Numbered from the stretch's first letter, positions 23,995 to 36,596 are shown. The stretch: 64,000 bases of DNA from Paraburkholderia acidisoli (GCF_009789675.1 NZ_CP046913.1:2666001-2730000), one strand, 5' to 3'. Notes: generated by a model from the letters alone, not told the origin. Numbers and translations: made by a program.

Positions 23995-24936
23995 TTGGCT
24001 ACGCTGATCTGCGGCTCGCTCGCCTACGACAACATCATGACCTTCGAGGGTCGCTTTCGGGAGCACATCCTGCCCGAGCAGGTGCATATCCTGAACGTGA
24101 GCTTCCTCGTGCCGACGATGCGCCGCGAGTTCGGCGGCTGTGCCGGCAATATCGCCTACGCGCTGCATCTGCTCGGCGGCGACGCGCGCATCATGGCCAC
24201 GCTCGGCGCCGCCGACGCGCAGCCTTACCTCGATCGCCTCGACACGCTCGGTCTTTCGAAGGCGCACGTGCGCGTGCTGCCCGACACCTGGTCCGCGCAG
24301 GCGATGATCACCACCGATCTCGAAAACAATCAGATCACCGCGTTCCACCCGGGCGCGATGATGCAATCCCACCTGAACCGCGCCGACGAAGCGCCCGGCA
24401 TCAAGCTCGGCATCGTCGCACCGGACGGTTTCGACGGCATGGTTCAGCACGTCGAGCAGTTCGCGAAAGCCGGTGTGCCGTTCATCTTTGACCCAGGTCA
24501 AGGTTTGCCACTGTTCGATGGTGCGTCTTTGCGCCACGCCATTGAACTTGCGACTTACGTAGCGGTCAACGATTACGAAGCCAATCTCGTGAGCCATCGC
24601 ACGGGCTGGTCGCTCGAGGAAATCGCGAGCCATGTCGAAGCGCTGATCATCACGCGCGGCGAACACGGCTCGCAGATCTACCACGGCGGCAAGATCGAGG
24701 AAATTCCGCCGGTCAAGGCCGCGCAGGTGCTCGATCCGACCGGTTGCGGCGACGCCTTCCGCGGCGGCCTGCTCTACGGCATCGAGAATGGCCTCGACTG
24801 GGCGACCTCGGGACGTCTCGCGAGCCTCATGGGCGCGCTCAAGATCGAACATCAAGGACCGCAAAACTACGCGCCCACGCGGGCGCAGATCAACGAACGG
24901 TTCAAGGAAGCATTCGGCTACGAGCTGACGAAGTAA
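23995..24936 (+). CDS. PfkB-family carbohydrate/nucleoside kinase
   Basis: A 313-residue PfkB-type kinase similar to proteins annotated as adenosine or ribokinase-like in Burkholderiales. It shows the substrate motif GGCAGNIAYALHLLGG and the ATP/anion-hole motif DPTGCGDAFRGGLLYG with the catalytic aspartate. I place the start at the TTG at 23995 (ATLICGSLAYDN), which has AGGAAT seven bases upstream; the same frame extends 24 codons further with no similarity. Substrate is not determined by sequence. Confidence 0.85.
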   Translation: MATLICGSLAYDNIMTFEGRFREHILPEQVHILNVSFLVPTMRREFGGCAGNIAYALHLLGGDARIMATLGAADAQPYLDRLDTLGLSKAHVRVLPDTWSAQAMITTDLENNQITAFHPGAMMQSHLNRADEAPGIKLGIVAPDGFDGMVQHVEQFAKAGVPFIFDPGQGLPLFDGASLRHAIELATYVAVNDYEANLVSHRTGWSLEEIASHVEALIITRGEHGSQIYHGGKIEEIPPVKAAQVLDPTGCGDAFRGGLLYGIENGLDWATSGRLASLMGALKIEHQGPQNYAPTRAQINERFKEAFGYELTK

Positions 24937-25012
24937 CAGCCACGCGAAAGGCCGAATTGAACGGGGCGCGGCGCGAAGGTGCGCGCGCCTCAGGTAGTAG
25001 GGAGCTACGGGT

Positions 25013-25489
25013 ATGAAAACAACGAGTCGTCTGATTGTCGCTGCCGTCGTCGCGGGTTCGCTCGCGCTGTCCGGCTGCGCGTATAACAGCAGTTCCGCCG
25101 ACGTCTATACGGCCTCGCAGGCGCAGCGCGAGCAAACGGTGCGCATGGGCACGGTCGAAAGCGTGCGCGCGGTGAAGATCAGCTCGAACAACGGCCAGCC
25201 TAGCGGTCTCGGCGCCGTGGGCGGCGGTGCGCTCGGCGCGGTGGCCGGCAGCGCGATCGGCGGCGGACGCGGCTCGATCGTCACGGGTATCATCGGCGGT
25301 ATTGCAGGCGCGGTGGCTGGCAACGCGGTCGAAAACGGCGTGGCCGTTCACGACGGCCTCGAGATCACGGTGCGCCTCGACAACGGCGACTATCGCGCCA
25401 TCACGCAGTCCGCCACGGGCGAAGTCTTCAACGCGGGCGAGCGCGTGCGGCTGCTGTCGAGCGCCGGCGTCACCCGCGTGACGCACTAA
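25013..25489 (+). CDS. SlyB/glycine-zipper outer-membrane lipoprotein
   Basis: A 158-residue lipoprotein. The signal peptide ends in the lipobox LALSGC, giving a mature lipid-modified cysteine near residue 22. A glycine-zipper segment with two hydrophobic passes follows (GAVGGGALGAVAGSAIGGGR and IIGGIAGAVAGNAVENG), typical of the SlyB/Rickettsia 17-kDa antigen family in the outer membrane. The C-terminus is a small beta-rich part. Family members help keep envelope integrity. Confidence 0.9.
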   Translation: MKTTSRLIVAAVVAGSLALSGCAYNSSSADVYTASQAQREQTVRMGTVESVRAVKISSNNGQPSGLGAVGGGALGAVAGSAIGGGRGSIVTGIIGGIAGAVAGNAVENGVAVHDGLEITVRLDNGDYRAITQSATGEVFNAGERVRLLSSAGVTRVTH

Positions 25490-25584
25490 CACGCTGCACG
25501 TTTAAAAACGCGGCAGTCACAGCGCCGCACGCATCACCCTTTTCCCCTGTACCGCAGAGGCGCTTGCGCCGGATGCGGAACCTC

Positions 25585-25620
25585 AGGCGCATGTGCTCCC
25601 CTGTGCATGCGCCTTTTTTC
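25585..25620 (+). terminator. Rho-independent terminator after the SlyB-like gene
   Basis: Stem AGGCGCATG / CATGCGCCT with a 12-base loop followed by six T residues. It is about 95 bases after the lipoprotein stop codon. Confidence 0.8.
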
Positions 25621-25698
25621 ATGCCCGCGCGATTTGCCACCCGGCCTCGCGCCATGCCCCGACGCAATTCGTTGGCAGACCTGACGAATCGTAAGCAT

Positions 25699-25733
25699 AA
25701 AAAAATCCCGCCGCGGGAAACCCGGCGGCGGGA
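25699..25733 (-). terminator. Rho-independent terminator of the histone-like gene
   Basis: A 9-bp stem (TCCCGCCGC / GCGGCGGGA) with a run of A at 25699-25705, which gives a T tail when read on the minus strand. It lies about 100 bases beyond the stop of the histone-like gene. Confidence 0.8.
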
Positions 25734-25829
25734 TCAGGATCGAGTCTTGCGAACAGTGCCGCCCGACTCGACCGGAATACTTGGCGAAGCGCGGAAACCG
25801 TGTTGCGAGCGCGCTTCGCCTGGTACTGC

Positions 25830-26495
25830 TTACGGACGGCTGCCGGTCGGGAACGGCCATGCTGCGGCCGGATTCAGGGCAGTCTTCACCGTGGCTGCGG
25901 GAGCAGCCGGTTGCGCAGCAGCAGCGGGCGCAGCAGGCGCGGCAGCCGCAGCCTTCTTCGCGGGCGCCTTCTTGGCAGCAGCCTTCTTCGCAGGCGCGGC
26001 CTTCTTGGCAGGCGCGGCCTTCTTCGCAGCAGCCTTCTTGGCAGGCGCGGCCTTCTTCGCAGCAGCCTTCTTCGCGGGCGCGGCCTTCTTGGCAACAGCC
26101 TTCTTCGCTGCGGCCTTCTTCGCCGGCGCGGCCTTCTTGGCCGGCGCTGCCTTCTTCGCAGCAACCTTCTTCACCGCGACCTTCTTGGCGGCAACCTTCT
26201 TCGCTGCGGCCTTCTTCGCCGGCGCTGCCTTCTTCGCGGCAACCTTCTTCACCGCGACTTTCTTGGCGGCAACCTTCTTCGTTGCGACCTTCTTCGCTGC
26301 AACCTTCTTGGCGGCGGCCTTCTTCGCCGGTGCTGCCTTCTTCGCAGCAACCTTCTTCACGGCGACTTTCTTCGCTGCGACCTTCTTGACCGCAACCTTC
26401 TTCGCTGCGACCTTCTTCGCCGGAGCCGCCTTCTTCACTGCAACCTTCTTCGCTGCGACCTTCTTGGCCGCCGGTTTCTTCTTGGCAGTTGCCAT
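25830..26495 (-). CDS. Histone H1-like alanine/lysine-rich DNA-binding protein
   Basis: A 221-residue protein made almost wholly of AAKK-, VAAKKV- and APAKKAA-type pentad repeats, ending in an Ala/Pro-rich tail (VKTALNPAAAWPFPTGSRP). It resembles the lysine-rich C-terminal tail of eukaryotic H1 and the bacterial HctB, AlgP and BpH1-type nucleoid proteins, and should bind DNA non-specifically. The repeated DNA is prone to recombination, so length is expected to vary between strains. There is a good ribosome site (GGAGAAAAAA) before the ATG at 26495. Confidence 0.88.
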   Translation of the reverse strand: MATAKKKPAAKKVAAKKVAVKKAAPAKKVAAKKVAVKKVAAKKVAVKKVAAKKAAPAKKAAAKKVAAKKVATKKVAAKKVAVKKVAAKKAAPAKKAAAKKVAAKKVAVKKVAAKKAAPAKKAAPAKKAAAKKAVAKKAAPAKKAAAKKAAPAKKAAAKKAAPAKKAAPAKKAAAKKAPAKKAAAAAPAAPAAAAQPAAPAATVKTALNPAAAWPFPTGSRP

Positions 26496-26939
26496 TTTTT
26501 TCTCCTTCAGGTTCAGATGAGAGTCAGTTCAAACTACACCCTTCGTCAAAACCCGCCTTCCCGCGAACGCTTCTCAGGGCGCGCGCTACGAAGCGGGCTA
26601 TTCATCGGCGTACGCTGATCCCGCGCGCTTACGCTAATGAATGCGGTAAGGCAGCGCCGTGCCACACGGCACAGCGCTGCCAAAGTCAATCCGGTATCGG
26701 CTACCGACACCGGCCAACGTTCGTTGAAGGCACAGGCCACATGGCCTGCGCGCTTTTCCGGGGGGAAGTTTGCCCATCCCACTGAAGGGTTCGCAAAGTG
26801 CCAGTCATGTCGGTAAGCCACCGGGGCTCCGGGCACTAATTGCATCAGGCGTTCCTGCTCCTTGGTCATCATGCCGGTCGAGGCAGCACGCGCGCCGCCT
26901 CCGGCATCCCCTAAAGACTTGCTCCGCAGTGCGCCCGGG
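26496..26939. other. Intergenic region between nrdB and the histone-like gene
   Basis: A 444-base gap on the minus-strand side. An open frame at 26546-26872 (-) starting MMTKEQERLMQLVPG gives a soluble protein of about 109 residues, but it has no clear ribosome site and no family I know, so I do not call it a gene. The promoter of the histone-like gene should lie just above 26496. Confidence 0.4.
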
Positions 26940-28163
26940 TTATTCCCAGGACAGCGCACCGCCCGTCTGATATTCGATCACGCGCGTCTCGAAGAAGTTG
27001 CGTTCCTTCTTCAAGTCGATCATCTCGCTCATCCACGGGAACGGGTTCTCTTCGTTCGGGAACAGCGGGTCGAGGCCGATCTGCTGGCAACGACGGTTGC
27101 AGATGAAGCGCAGATAGCTCTTGAACATCGACGCGTTCAGACCCAGCACGCCGCGCGGCATGGTGTCTTCGGCGTAACGGTACTCGAGGTCGACCGCGTG
27201 CTTGAAGAGCTCACGGATTTCCGCACGGAACTCGGGCGTCCACAGGTGCGGGTTTTCGAGCTTGATCTGGTTGATGAGGTCGATGCCAAAATTACAATGC
27301 ATCGACTCGTCGCGCAGAATGTACTGGTATTGCTCAGCCGCGCCGGTCATCTTGTTCTGACGACCGAGCGCCAGAATTTGCGTGAAGCCCACATAGAAGA
27401 ACAGACCTTCCATGATGCAGGCGAACACGATCAGCGACTTGAGCAGCGTCTGGTCCGATTCGAGCGTGCCGGTCGTGAACGCGGGATCGGTCAACGTCTG
27501 GATGAACGGGATCAGGAATTCGTCCTTGTCGCGGATCGACTTGACCTCGTGGTACGCGTTGAAGATCTCGCCTTCGTCCAGACCGAGCGATTCGACGATG
27601 TACTGGTAAGCGTGCGTGTGGATCGCTTCTTCGAACGCCTGGCGCAGCAGGAACTGGCGGCATTCGGGCGCCGTGATGTGCCGGTAGGTGCCGAGCACGA
27701 TGTTGTTTGCGGCGAGCGAGTCGGCCGTAACGAAGAACCCGAGGTTGCGCTTCACGACACGACGCTCGTCTTCGGTCAGACCGTTCGGGTCTTTCCAGAG
27801 CGCGATGTCGCGGGACATGTTGATTTCCTGCGGCATCCAGTGGTTCGCGCAGCCGGCGAGGTACTTCTCCCAGGCCCACTTGTACTTGAACGGGACCAAC
27901 TGGTTCACGTCGGTCTGGCCGTTGATGATGCGCTTGTCGGCGACATTCACGCGGGCTTCGCTCGAAACCGGCGCTTGCGGCGGCGGAGCAACGGCGAAGT
28001 CGGCGGAGAAAATGTTGGTCGCCGAGGAAGCCTGAGGAGTGGAACGCACACCAAACTGCGCTTGTGCAGTTTGGACAGCCTCACCCGCGGGGTTGCGCAT
28101 TGTGTTTTGCTGCGCACCGCTCGACGGAGTTACGGCCGTGTTCTCGTCATCCCAGTTGAGCAT
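26940..28163 (-). CDS. nrdB: NrdB, ribonucleotide reductase class Ia beta subunit
   Basis: The R2 subunit carries the di-iron tyrosyl radical cofactor used by NrdA to make deoxyribonucleotides. The 407-residue protein shows the iron ligands in [18 protein letters not shown] and [15 protein letters not shown], and [13 protein letters not shown] chose the ATG at 28163 ([11 protein letters not shown]); another ATG four codons upstream (28175) is equally possible. It follows nrdA on the same strand, but 658 bases away. Confidence 0.95.
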   Translation of the reverse strand: MLNWDDENTAVTPSSGAQQNTMRNPAGEAVQTAQAQFGVRSTPQASSATNIFSADFAVAPPPQAPVSSEARVNVADKRIINGQTDVNQLVPFKYKWAWEKYLAGCANHWMPQEINMSRDIALWKDPNGLTEDERRVVKRNLGFFVTADSLAANNIVLGTYRHITAPECRQFLLRQAFEEAIHTHAYQYIVESLGLDEGEIFNAYHEVKSIRDKDEFLIPFIQTLTDPAFTTGTLESDQTLLKSLIVFACIMEGLFFYVGFTQILALGRQNKMTGAAEQYQYILRDESMHCNFGIDLINQIKLENPHLWTPEFRAEIRELFKHAVDLEYRYAEDTMPRGVLGLNASMFKSYLRFICNRRCQQIGLDPLFPNEENPFPWMSEMIDLKKERNFFETRVIEYQTGGALSWE

Positions 28164-28821
28164 AAATGTCACCATCAATTTAGATCGGTTTGTACCATCT
28201 TTTCGTGAGCGGTAAAAGGGTTCGCACACGAAAAAGCCTGTTTTCGATTCGCGTTGCGACCTCGATACAACACTTTGTGATCGCGATACGACGATCGACT
28301 CGTCATCGACTCGCGATCATCTCGTGCTGTCGTTGCCGATGCGTCGCGCGAGCGTCGTATCGGCCATGCAATCGAAGGTCTTCACATGAATCGCGAGCGT
28401 CTGTGAATGGCTGCATTCGCAGCGCTCGTTTTCACTCCTGCGTACTCGTCTCGCACGTCTCGCGGCAACCGTTTCATCCTGCGTTTCTGCTGCGATTGCG
28501 TTGCGGTTTCGTGCGATCCGTACGTGCTCCTCGTCGTCTCTCGTGTCGATGCCGCGCTGCGCTTCGGGTCGCTGTTCGACGTGCGCCGCGCGTGTCCCGA
28601 GCCTGTCACGAAACTCCAGGGAATCCTGAAGCTTTTGCGAAACGACTCGCGTGCGAGTCGAGGCGTGCATGGCGCACGTCGCCGGGAGCGAGGCGGCGCG
28701 CATCGCGCGCGCCGCGTTTCGTTGTTGCTTGCGACTGCTGCTGGCTACTGTTTACTAGTGTGCCGCGGTGCGTCGCCCGACGCGCGTGGCGTTGCGCCGC
28801 GCGCCGGACGATTCGTCTGCC
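28164..28821. other. Long intergenic region between nrdA and nrdB
   Basis: 658 bases with no supported gene separate nrdA from nrdB. The open frames here are Arg/Ser-rich and show the composition of non-coding high-GC DNA. The stretch includes many CG-dense words such as GTCGTATCG and GATCGCGATACG near 28270-28360, and AT-richer sequence near 28180-28260 that may hold an nrdB promoter. Confidence 0.4.
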
Positions 28822-31812
<2,991 letters not shown>

Positions 31813-32376
31813 GTGCAAAGCTCCTGTGGTCCTGGAAAGGTGCGAAGAGGAATTCGCGAATTAGTACGGACGCCGACGTCGTGCCCCCGTGTGCACGCTC
31901 GATCGAGCGGAGAGAAAAAGTCAGCCTGGCGAAGCTGCCGGATGGGACAAGGCAGATGAAACTCGAACGACTGCGGACTTCATCGTGGATGTCGCGATCA
32001 TTGGCTGCACCTTCTCTCTTGGATTGCTGCCGGTGCGCCGGTTCTTTCTACCGACGACACCGAAACCAGTTTCTTTTTTTCCTATGCCGCTAATGCCTGC
32101 GGCGCCATGCTCGAAGAGCGGGGCGCCGCGGTACAACACAACATATGGTGTAAAGCTGTGATTCGGGTACGAAGTATAGTGGAAGTTGCCGGACGGTCAA
32201 CGGCTAAATTTCAAGCCAAAAGTATTGACATTCGAGGCAGCGGCGCGAAGCCCAGACAGCGCGGGCATTCGGACGAAATGCCGATATCCGTGCGTCAGAA
32301 AGTCCCTGCGAACCGCTGCCATTGGAGCGGAATCGCGGCCTCCGTTTAGTTGCTTTTCAGGGGACGTAGCGAGGGA
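31813..32376. other. nrdA leader and ampD-nrdA intergenic region
   Basis: 564 bases lie between ampD and nrdA, which run in the same (minus) direction. The right part holds the NrdR boxes. The roughly 320 bases between the boxes and the nrdA start would make a long untranslated leader if transcription starts at the boxes. I see no known riboswitch fold in it. Confidence 0.45.
32136..32182 (-). promoter_or_regulatory. Tandem NrdR boxes upstream of nrdA
   Basis: ACACAACATATGGTGT at 32136-32151 fits the NrdR box consensus (acaCwAtATaTwGtgt) closely. A weaker copy, GTACGAAGTATAGTGG at 32167-32182, starts 31 bases away, the three-turn spacing typical of paired NrdR boxes. NrdR is the ATP/dATP-sensing repressor of ribonucleotide reductase genes. 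Both motif and spacing are read from the sequence; binding is inferred. Confidence 0.75.
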
Positions 32377-33009
32377 TCACGACGCGTCGCGCGCGTCGTC
32401 CGCCGGATGCCGATACGGAAAGCGCGCGTCGTCGAGTTGCGTGTCGCGCTGCAGACGCGGCCAGTCGAAGTGCGGACCGGGGTCGGTCTTGCGGCCCGGC
32501 GCGATGTCGGAATGACCGGCGAGCGCCTGTACCGGATAGCGCTTCGCGAGCGCCGTCACGAGCGCGGCGAGCGTCGCGTATTGCGCGGCTTCGAACGGCG
32601 TCGTGTCGCTGCCTTCGAGTTCGATGCCGATCGAAAAATCGTTGCAACGCTCGCGGCCGAAGAAGTTCGACGCGCCCGCGTGCCACGCGCGCTCGTCGCA
32701 GGAAACGAACTGCTCGAGCGCGCCATCGCGATGAATCACGAAATGCGCCGAGACGCGCACGCCGCGCAGATGCGCGTCGAAGTACGGATGCGCGTCGCAG
32801 TCGAGCCGATTGAGAAAGAGGTCGGCAATCTCGGGGCCGCCGAACACGTCGGGCGGCAAGCTGATGTTGTGCACGACGACGAGCGACGGCACGGCGCCTG
32901 GCGGCCGCGCTTCGAAATTCGGCGAAGGCAGGCGGCGCGCGCCGCTCACCCAGCCGTGCGCGTCGACTTCGAGCGGCGGCGGCGCGGCGGAACCCCTCGC
33001 GCCGCTCAT
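32377..33009 (-). CDS. ampD: AmpD, 1,6-anhydro-N-acetylmuramoyl-L-alanine amidase
   Basis: Cytosolic zinc amidase that removes the peptide from anhydro-muropeptides during murein recycling. The 210-residue amidase_2-fold protein shows zinc ligands in VVVHNISLPP, the WHAGASNFFGRERCNDFSIGI block, and GHSDIAPGRKTDPGPHFDW. The start at 33009 overlaps the stop of the upstream PP0621-type gene (ATGA), indicating coupling. Confidence 0.93.
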   Translation of the reverse strand: MSGARGSAAPPPLEVDAHGWVSGARRLPSPNFEARPPGAVPSLVVVHNISLPPDVFGGPEIADLFLNRLDCDAHPYFDAHLRGVRVSAHFVIHRDGALEQFVSCDERAWHAGASNFFGRERCNDFSIGIELEGSDTTPFEAAQYATLAALVTALAKRYPVQALAGHSDIAPGRKTDPGPHFDWPRLQRDTQLDDARFPYRHPADDARDAS

Positions 33010-33341
33010 CGTGCGGGACGGTCCTGACCGACGTTGCGCGCGTCGTAGCGGCGCGCGTGTTCGGCGCTGCAAAACGAGCGCGCACCCACGTTCACCGACT
33101 CGCTACGCGGCGCGTGCACGCCGCACTCGGCGCAACGCACCATCGGCTCCGGCAACGCGGCCTGGCCGTTCGCGCCACGCGTGGCGCCGGCACCGCTCGC
33201 GCCATTCGCACTACGGGCGGCGCCCTGCCCCGCGTCGCGCGGATCGGCGCCCGGACGTGTTGGCATCTGCGCGCGGCGCAGCGTCTTGACGAACCACTGC
33301 CCGACCACGAACAGCAGCACGAGGAGAAGAATCTGTCTCAT
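33006..33341 (-). CDS. PP0621-family protein with C-terminal zinc-binding motif
   Basis: A 111-residue protein with an N-terminal membrane anchor (ILLLVLLFVVGQWFV), a low-complexity linker, and a C-terminal metal-binding stretch (MVRCAECGVHAPRSESV ... FCSAEHARRY) that resembles TRASH/MYM zinc knuckles. It matches the small PP0621 family next to ampD in many beta- and gammaproteobacteria. Function unknown. Confidence 0.82.
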   Translation of the reverse strand: MRQILLLVLLFVVGQWFVKTLRRAQMPTRPGADPRDAGQGAARSANGASGAGATRGANGQAALPEPMVRCAECGVHAPRSESVNVGARSFCSAEHARRYDARNVGQDRPAR

Positions 33342-33362
33342 CGAAACCGGCTCTGAAAACCC

Positions 33363-34319
33363 TTACACCACGGGACGGTGCAGCAGCACCTCGAAGACGA
33401 AACGGCTGCCCACGTACGCGAGCAGCAGCGCGACGAACGACGCGATCACCCAGCGCAGCGCGGCGCGGCCGCGCCAGCCGGAAATCTTGCGCGCGGTGAG
33501 CAGCGCGCCGAACATCAGCCACGAGAGAATCGCGAACACGGTCTTGTGATCGAGCGAGAGCGGCCGGTCGATCAACTGCTCGCTGAACACGATGCCCGAG
33601 ACGAGCGTGGCCGTGAGCAGCACGAAGCCCGCGCCGATCAAACGGAACAGCAGCTTTTCCATCGTGAGCAACGGCGGCAGCGTCTCGACCCAGCTCGACA
33701 GCCAGCCGCCGCCCGGATTGCCCGCGTTGCGCTGGAAACCCACGCCCTTGAGCGCATGCAAACGCCGCTCGACCGCCAGCATCAGCACCGCGTGCAAGGC
33801 GGCGATCGCGAAGAGCCCGTAGGCAATATTGGCGATGACGAAGTGCGCCTTGAACATGGGCGCCGCGGCGTACGGCAGCACGCGCACGCCGCCGAAGATG
33901 AGCGGCATCAGCGCGGCGAGCGCGGCGAGCGGCAACAACAGGAGGCGCAGCCCGTCGAGCGCGAAGAAAAAGCTCTCGATCCAGTAGATGCCCGCGCCGA
34001 GCCAGAACATGGCCGACAACGCGAACGCGAAGCCGAACACCATTTCGTTGGCGGGGAAAATGGTCATGTGGAGCAGCACGCCGTGCGCGGCGATCGCGAC
34101 GAACAGCAGCGTGCGCGACAGCGCGCCGAAGCTGCGCGCGCGCGGCGCGTCGAGCATGCCGCCGACGCCGCCGGCCGCACCGCCTGAACCGATGGTTACC
34201 GGCACCGGCGGCACGCTGCCGAAGACCGGCTGGGTGCCGGCGCGGCGCAGGGCGCGCCAGTCGGCGGCGCATAAACCGCCGTACAGGAGCACGGTGAGGG
34301 CATACAGTACAATATCCAT
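33363..34319 (-). CDS. CcsA/CcmC-like cytochrome c assembly membrane protein
   Basis: A 318-residue polytopic inner-membrane protein with about eight hydrophobic helices, of the cytochrome c assembly (CcsA/HemX-like, YpjD) family. Conserved histidines that could bind haem occur in ANIAYGLFAIAALHAVLML and PLSLDHKTVFAILSWLMF. It is usually found upstream of ffh in the opposite direction, as here. Whether it handles haem in this organism is not shown. Confidence 0.85.
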   Translation of the reverse strand: MDIVLYALTVLLYGGLCAADWRALRRAGTQPVFGSVPPVPVTIGSGGAAGGVGGMLDAPRARSFGALSRTLLFVAIAAHGVLLHMTIFPANEMVFGFAFALSAMFWLGAGIYWIESFFFALDGLRLLLLPLAALAALMPLIFGGVRVLPYAAAPMFKAHFVIANIAYGLFAIAALHAVLMLAVERRLHALKGVGFQRNAGNPGGGWLSSWVETLPPLLTMEKLLFRLIGAGFVLLTATLVSGIVFSEQLIDRPLSLDHKTVFAILSWLMFGALLTARKISGWRGRAALRWVIASFVALLLAYVGSRFVFEVLLHRPVV

Positions 34320-34423
34320 GTTCGAAGTTTACTATAGGCCCCCCGGCCGCGCGGGATCGCGACGAATCGCTGCGCCTTCCCTGTTGCGCGTGCATGCCGG
34401 GCCGCACTGCTCACCGCCTCCCC

Positions 34424-35791
34424 ATGCTCGACAATCTCACTCAACGGATGGCGCACGTCGTCAAGACGCTGCGCGGCGAAGCCCGGCTGACCGAAGCCAA
34501 CACGCAGGAAATGCTGCGCGAAGTGCGTCTCGCGCTGCTCGAGGCGGACGTGGCGCTGCCCGTCGTGCGCGAATTCATCGCCAAGGTGAAGGAAAAGGCG
34601 CTCGGCGAGGAAGTGCTCGCGAGCCTCTCGCCGGGTCAGGCGCTGGTCGGCGTGGTGCAGCGCGAGCTGACCGCCGTGATCGGCGGCGACTACGAAGGCA
34701 AGGCCGCCGAGCTGAACCTCAATGTCACGCCGCCCGCCGTGATCCTCATGGCCGGTTTGCAGGGCGCGGGTAAAACCACGACCACCGGCAAGCTCGCCAA
34801 GCTCCTGCGCGAGAAGTACAAGAAGAAGGTCCTCACCGTTTCGTGCGACGTCTACCGCCCTGCCGCTATCGCGCAGTTGAAGACGGTGACGGAACAGGTC
34901 GGCGCGGACTTCTTCCCGTCGCAGCCGGACCAGAAGCCGGTGGACATCGCCGCCGCGGCCATCGACTGGGCTCGCCGCCATTACCACGACGTGCTGCTCG
35001 TCGACACGGCAGGCCGTCTCGGTATCGACGAAGCCATGATGAACGAGATCAGCGCGCTGCACGCGTTCCTGAAGCCCGCCGAAACGCTGTTCGTGGTCGA
35101 CGCCATGCTCGGCCAGGACGCGGTCAACACGGCGAAGGCGTTCAACGACGCCCTGCCGCTCACCGGCGTCGTGCTCACCAAGCTCGACGGCGACTCGCGC
35201 GGCGGCGCGGCGCTCTCCGTGCGCCACATCACGGGCAAGCCGATCAAGTTCGTCGGCGTGGCGGAAAAGCTCGACGGTCTCGAGGTGTTCCACCCCGACC
35301 GCATGGCGAACCGTATTCTCGGCATGGGCGACATTCTGGCGCTCGTCGAGGAAGCCCAGCGCGGCGTGGACGTCGAGGCCGCGCAAAAGCTCGCCAACAA
35401 GGTCAAGAAGGGCGGCGACTTCGACCTCAACGACTTCCGCGCGCAGCTTTCGCAAATGAAGAACATGGGCGGCCTTTCGTCGCTCATGGACAAGCTGCCC
35501 GCGCAGTTCCAGCAGGCCGCCGCCGGCGCCAACATGGGCCAGGCCGAAAAGCAGATGCGCCGCATGGAAGGCATCATCAATTCGATGACGCCCGAAGAGC
35601 GCGCCAAGCCCGATCTCATCAAGGCCACGCGCAAGCGCCGCATCGCGGCGGGCGCGGGCGTGCAGGTTCAGGAGGTGAACCGCATGCTCAACCAGTACGA
35701 CCAGATGCGCACCATGATGAAGAAGCTCAAGGGCGGCAATCTGCAGAAGATGATGCGCGGCATGAAGGGCATGATGCCCGGCATGCGCTGA
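34424..35791 (+). CDS. ffh: Ffh, signal recognition particle protein
   Basis: The SRP GTPase targets nascent inner-membrane proteins to FtsY with 4.5S RNA. The 455-residue protein has N, G and M domains: P-loop LQGAGKTTTTGKLAKLL, DTAGRLG, TKLDGDSRGG, and a methionine-rich M domain (MKKLKGGNLQKMMRGMKGMM). I chose the ATG at 34424 (MLDNLTQRM), the usual Ffh start. Confidence 0.97.
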   Translation: MLDNLTQRMAHVVKTLRGEARLTEANTQEMLREVRLALLEADVALPVVREFIAKVKEKALGEEVLASLSPGQALVGVVQRELTAVIGGDYEGKAAELNLNVTPPAVILMAGLQGAGKTTTTGKLAKLLREKYKKKVLTVSCDVYRPAAIAQLKTVTEQVGADFFPSQPDQKPVDIAAAAIDWARRHYHDVLLVDTAGRLGIDEAMMNEISALHAFLKPAETLFVVDAMLGQDAVNTAKAFNDALPLTGVVLTKLDGDSRGGAALSVRHITGKPIKFVGVAEKLDGLEVFHPDRMANRILGMGDILALVEEAQRGVDVEAAQKLANKVKKGGDFDLNDFRAQLSQMKNMGGLSSLMDKLPAQFQQAAAGANMGQAEKQMRRMEGIINSMTPEERAKPDLIKATRKRRIAAGAGVQVQEVNRMLNQYDQMRTMMKKLKGGNLQKMMRGMKGMMPGMR

Positions 35792-35945
35792 TTTCGATCT
35801 CGCGAGCCGCGAGGCGCAGGATTTGCGCGCGCGGCCCGCGGACACGCGGCGCGCGAGGGAAGAACGCACGGGTTTATGCTGTAGCGCGCCGCCTGACTTT
35901 GCACCGCCGTTTTTCACACTCAATCGCTACCGCCTCGCCAGACTC

Positions 35946-36497
35946 ATGAATCGCGAAGAAGCCCTCCACATTTTCCGCCACTCCGAAGAGATCGTTTCGG
36001 AGGGCGACGTCAACGCGTCGATCGGCCGGATGGCCGACGCCATCCGCGCCGAGATCAGCGAGGACTTCCCGCTCGTGCTGTCGGTGATGGGCGGCGCCGC
36101 CGTGTTCACCGGCATGCTGCTGCCGCACCTCGACTTCCCGCTCGAGTTCGACTACATCCACCTCACGCGCTATCGCAACGCCATCAAGGGCAGCGCCGAA
36201 ATGCAGTGGCGCGTGGCGCCGCGCGAGTCGGTGAAGGACCGCGTGGTGCTCGTGCTCGACGACATCCTCGACGAAGGCGAGACCATGGCCGCGATCCGCG
36301 ACCGCATCATGGACATGGGCGCGAAGCGTTTCCTCTCGGCCGTGTTGTGCGAAAAGATCATCCCGAAGCAAAAGCCGCTGCATCCCGACTACTGCGGTTT
36401 TTCGGTGCCGGACCGCTACGTGTTCGGCTGCGGCATGGACGCGAAGGGCTACTGGCGCAATCTGCCGACCATTCGCGCGCTGACCGAAGGCGCTTGA
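35946..36497 (+). CDS. hpt: Hypoxanthine-guanine phosphoribosyltransferase
   Basis: Purine salvage enzyme that converts hypoxanthine or guanine and PRPP to IMP or GMP. The 183-residue protein carries the PRPP motif VVLVLDDILDEGETM and the flexible-loop region LTRYRNAIKG. Start at the ATG at 35946 (MNREEALHIF). It follows ffh after about 155 bases and ends before a strong terminator. Confidence 0.9.
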   Translation: MNREEALHIFRHSEEIVSEGDVNASIGRMADAIRAEISEDFPLVLSVMGGAAVFTGMLLPHLDFPLEFDYIHLTRYRNAIKGSAEMQWRVAPRESVKDRVVLVLDDILDEGETMAAIRDRIMDMGAKRFLSAVLCEKIIPKQKPLHPDYCGFSVPDRYVFGCGMDAKGYWRNLPTIRALTEGA

Positions 36498-36530
36498 CGC
36501 GCCTCGCACCGGTTTCGCGAAGCGCCATGA

Positions 36531-36558
36531 AAAAAGCAGCCCTCGGGCTGCTTTTTTG
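36531..36558. terminator. Bidirectional terminator between hpt and marC
   Basis: A GCAGCC / GGCTGC stem with a CTCG loop, flanked by AAAAA on the left and TTTTTT on the right. It serves the two convergent genes hpt and marC. Confidence 0.85.
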
Positions 36559-36596
36559 TTTGCGTCGATGCGAATTCGAACGTGCCGATGCCGCCG

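Noticed and set aside
28317..28703. 128-codon open frame (-) between nrdA and nrdB
   Set aside because: No start context, Arg-rich shadow-like sequence and no family match known to me.
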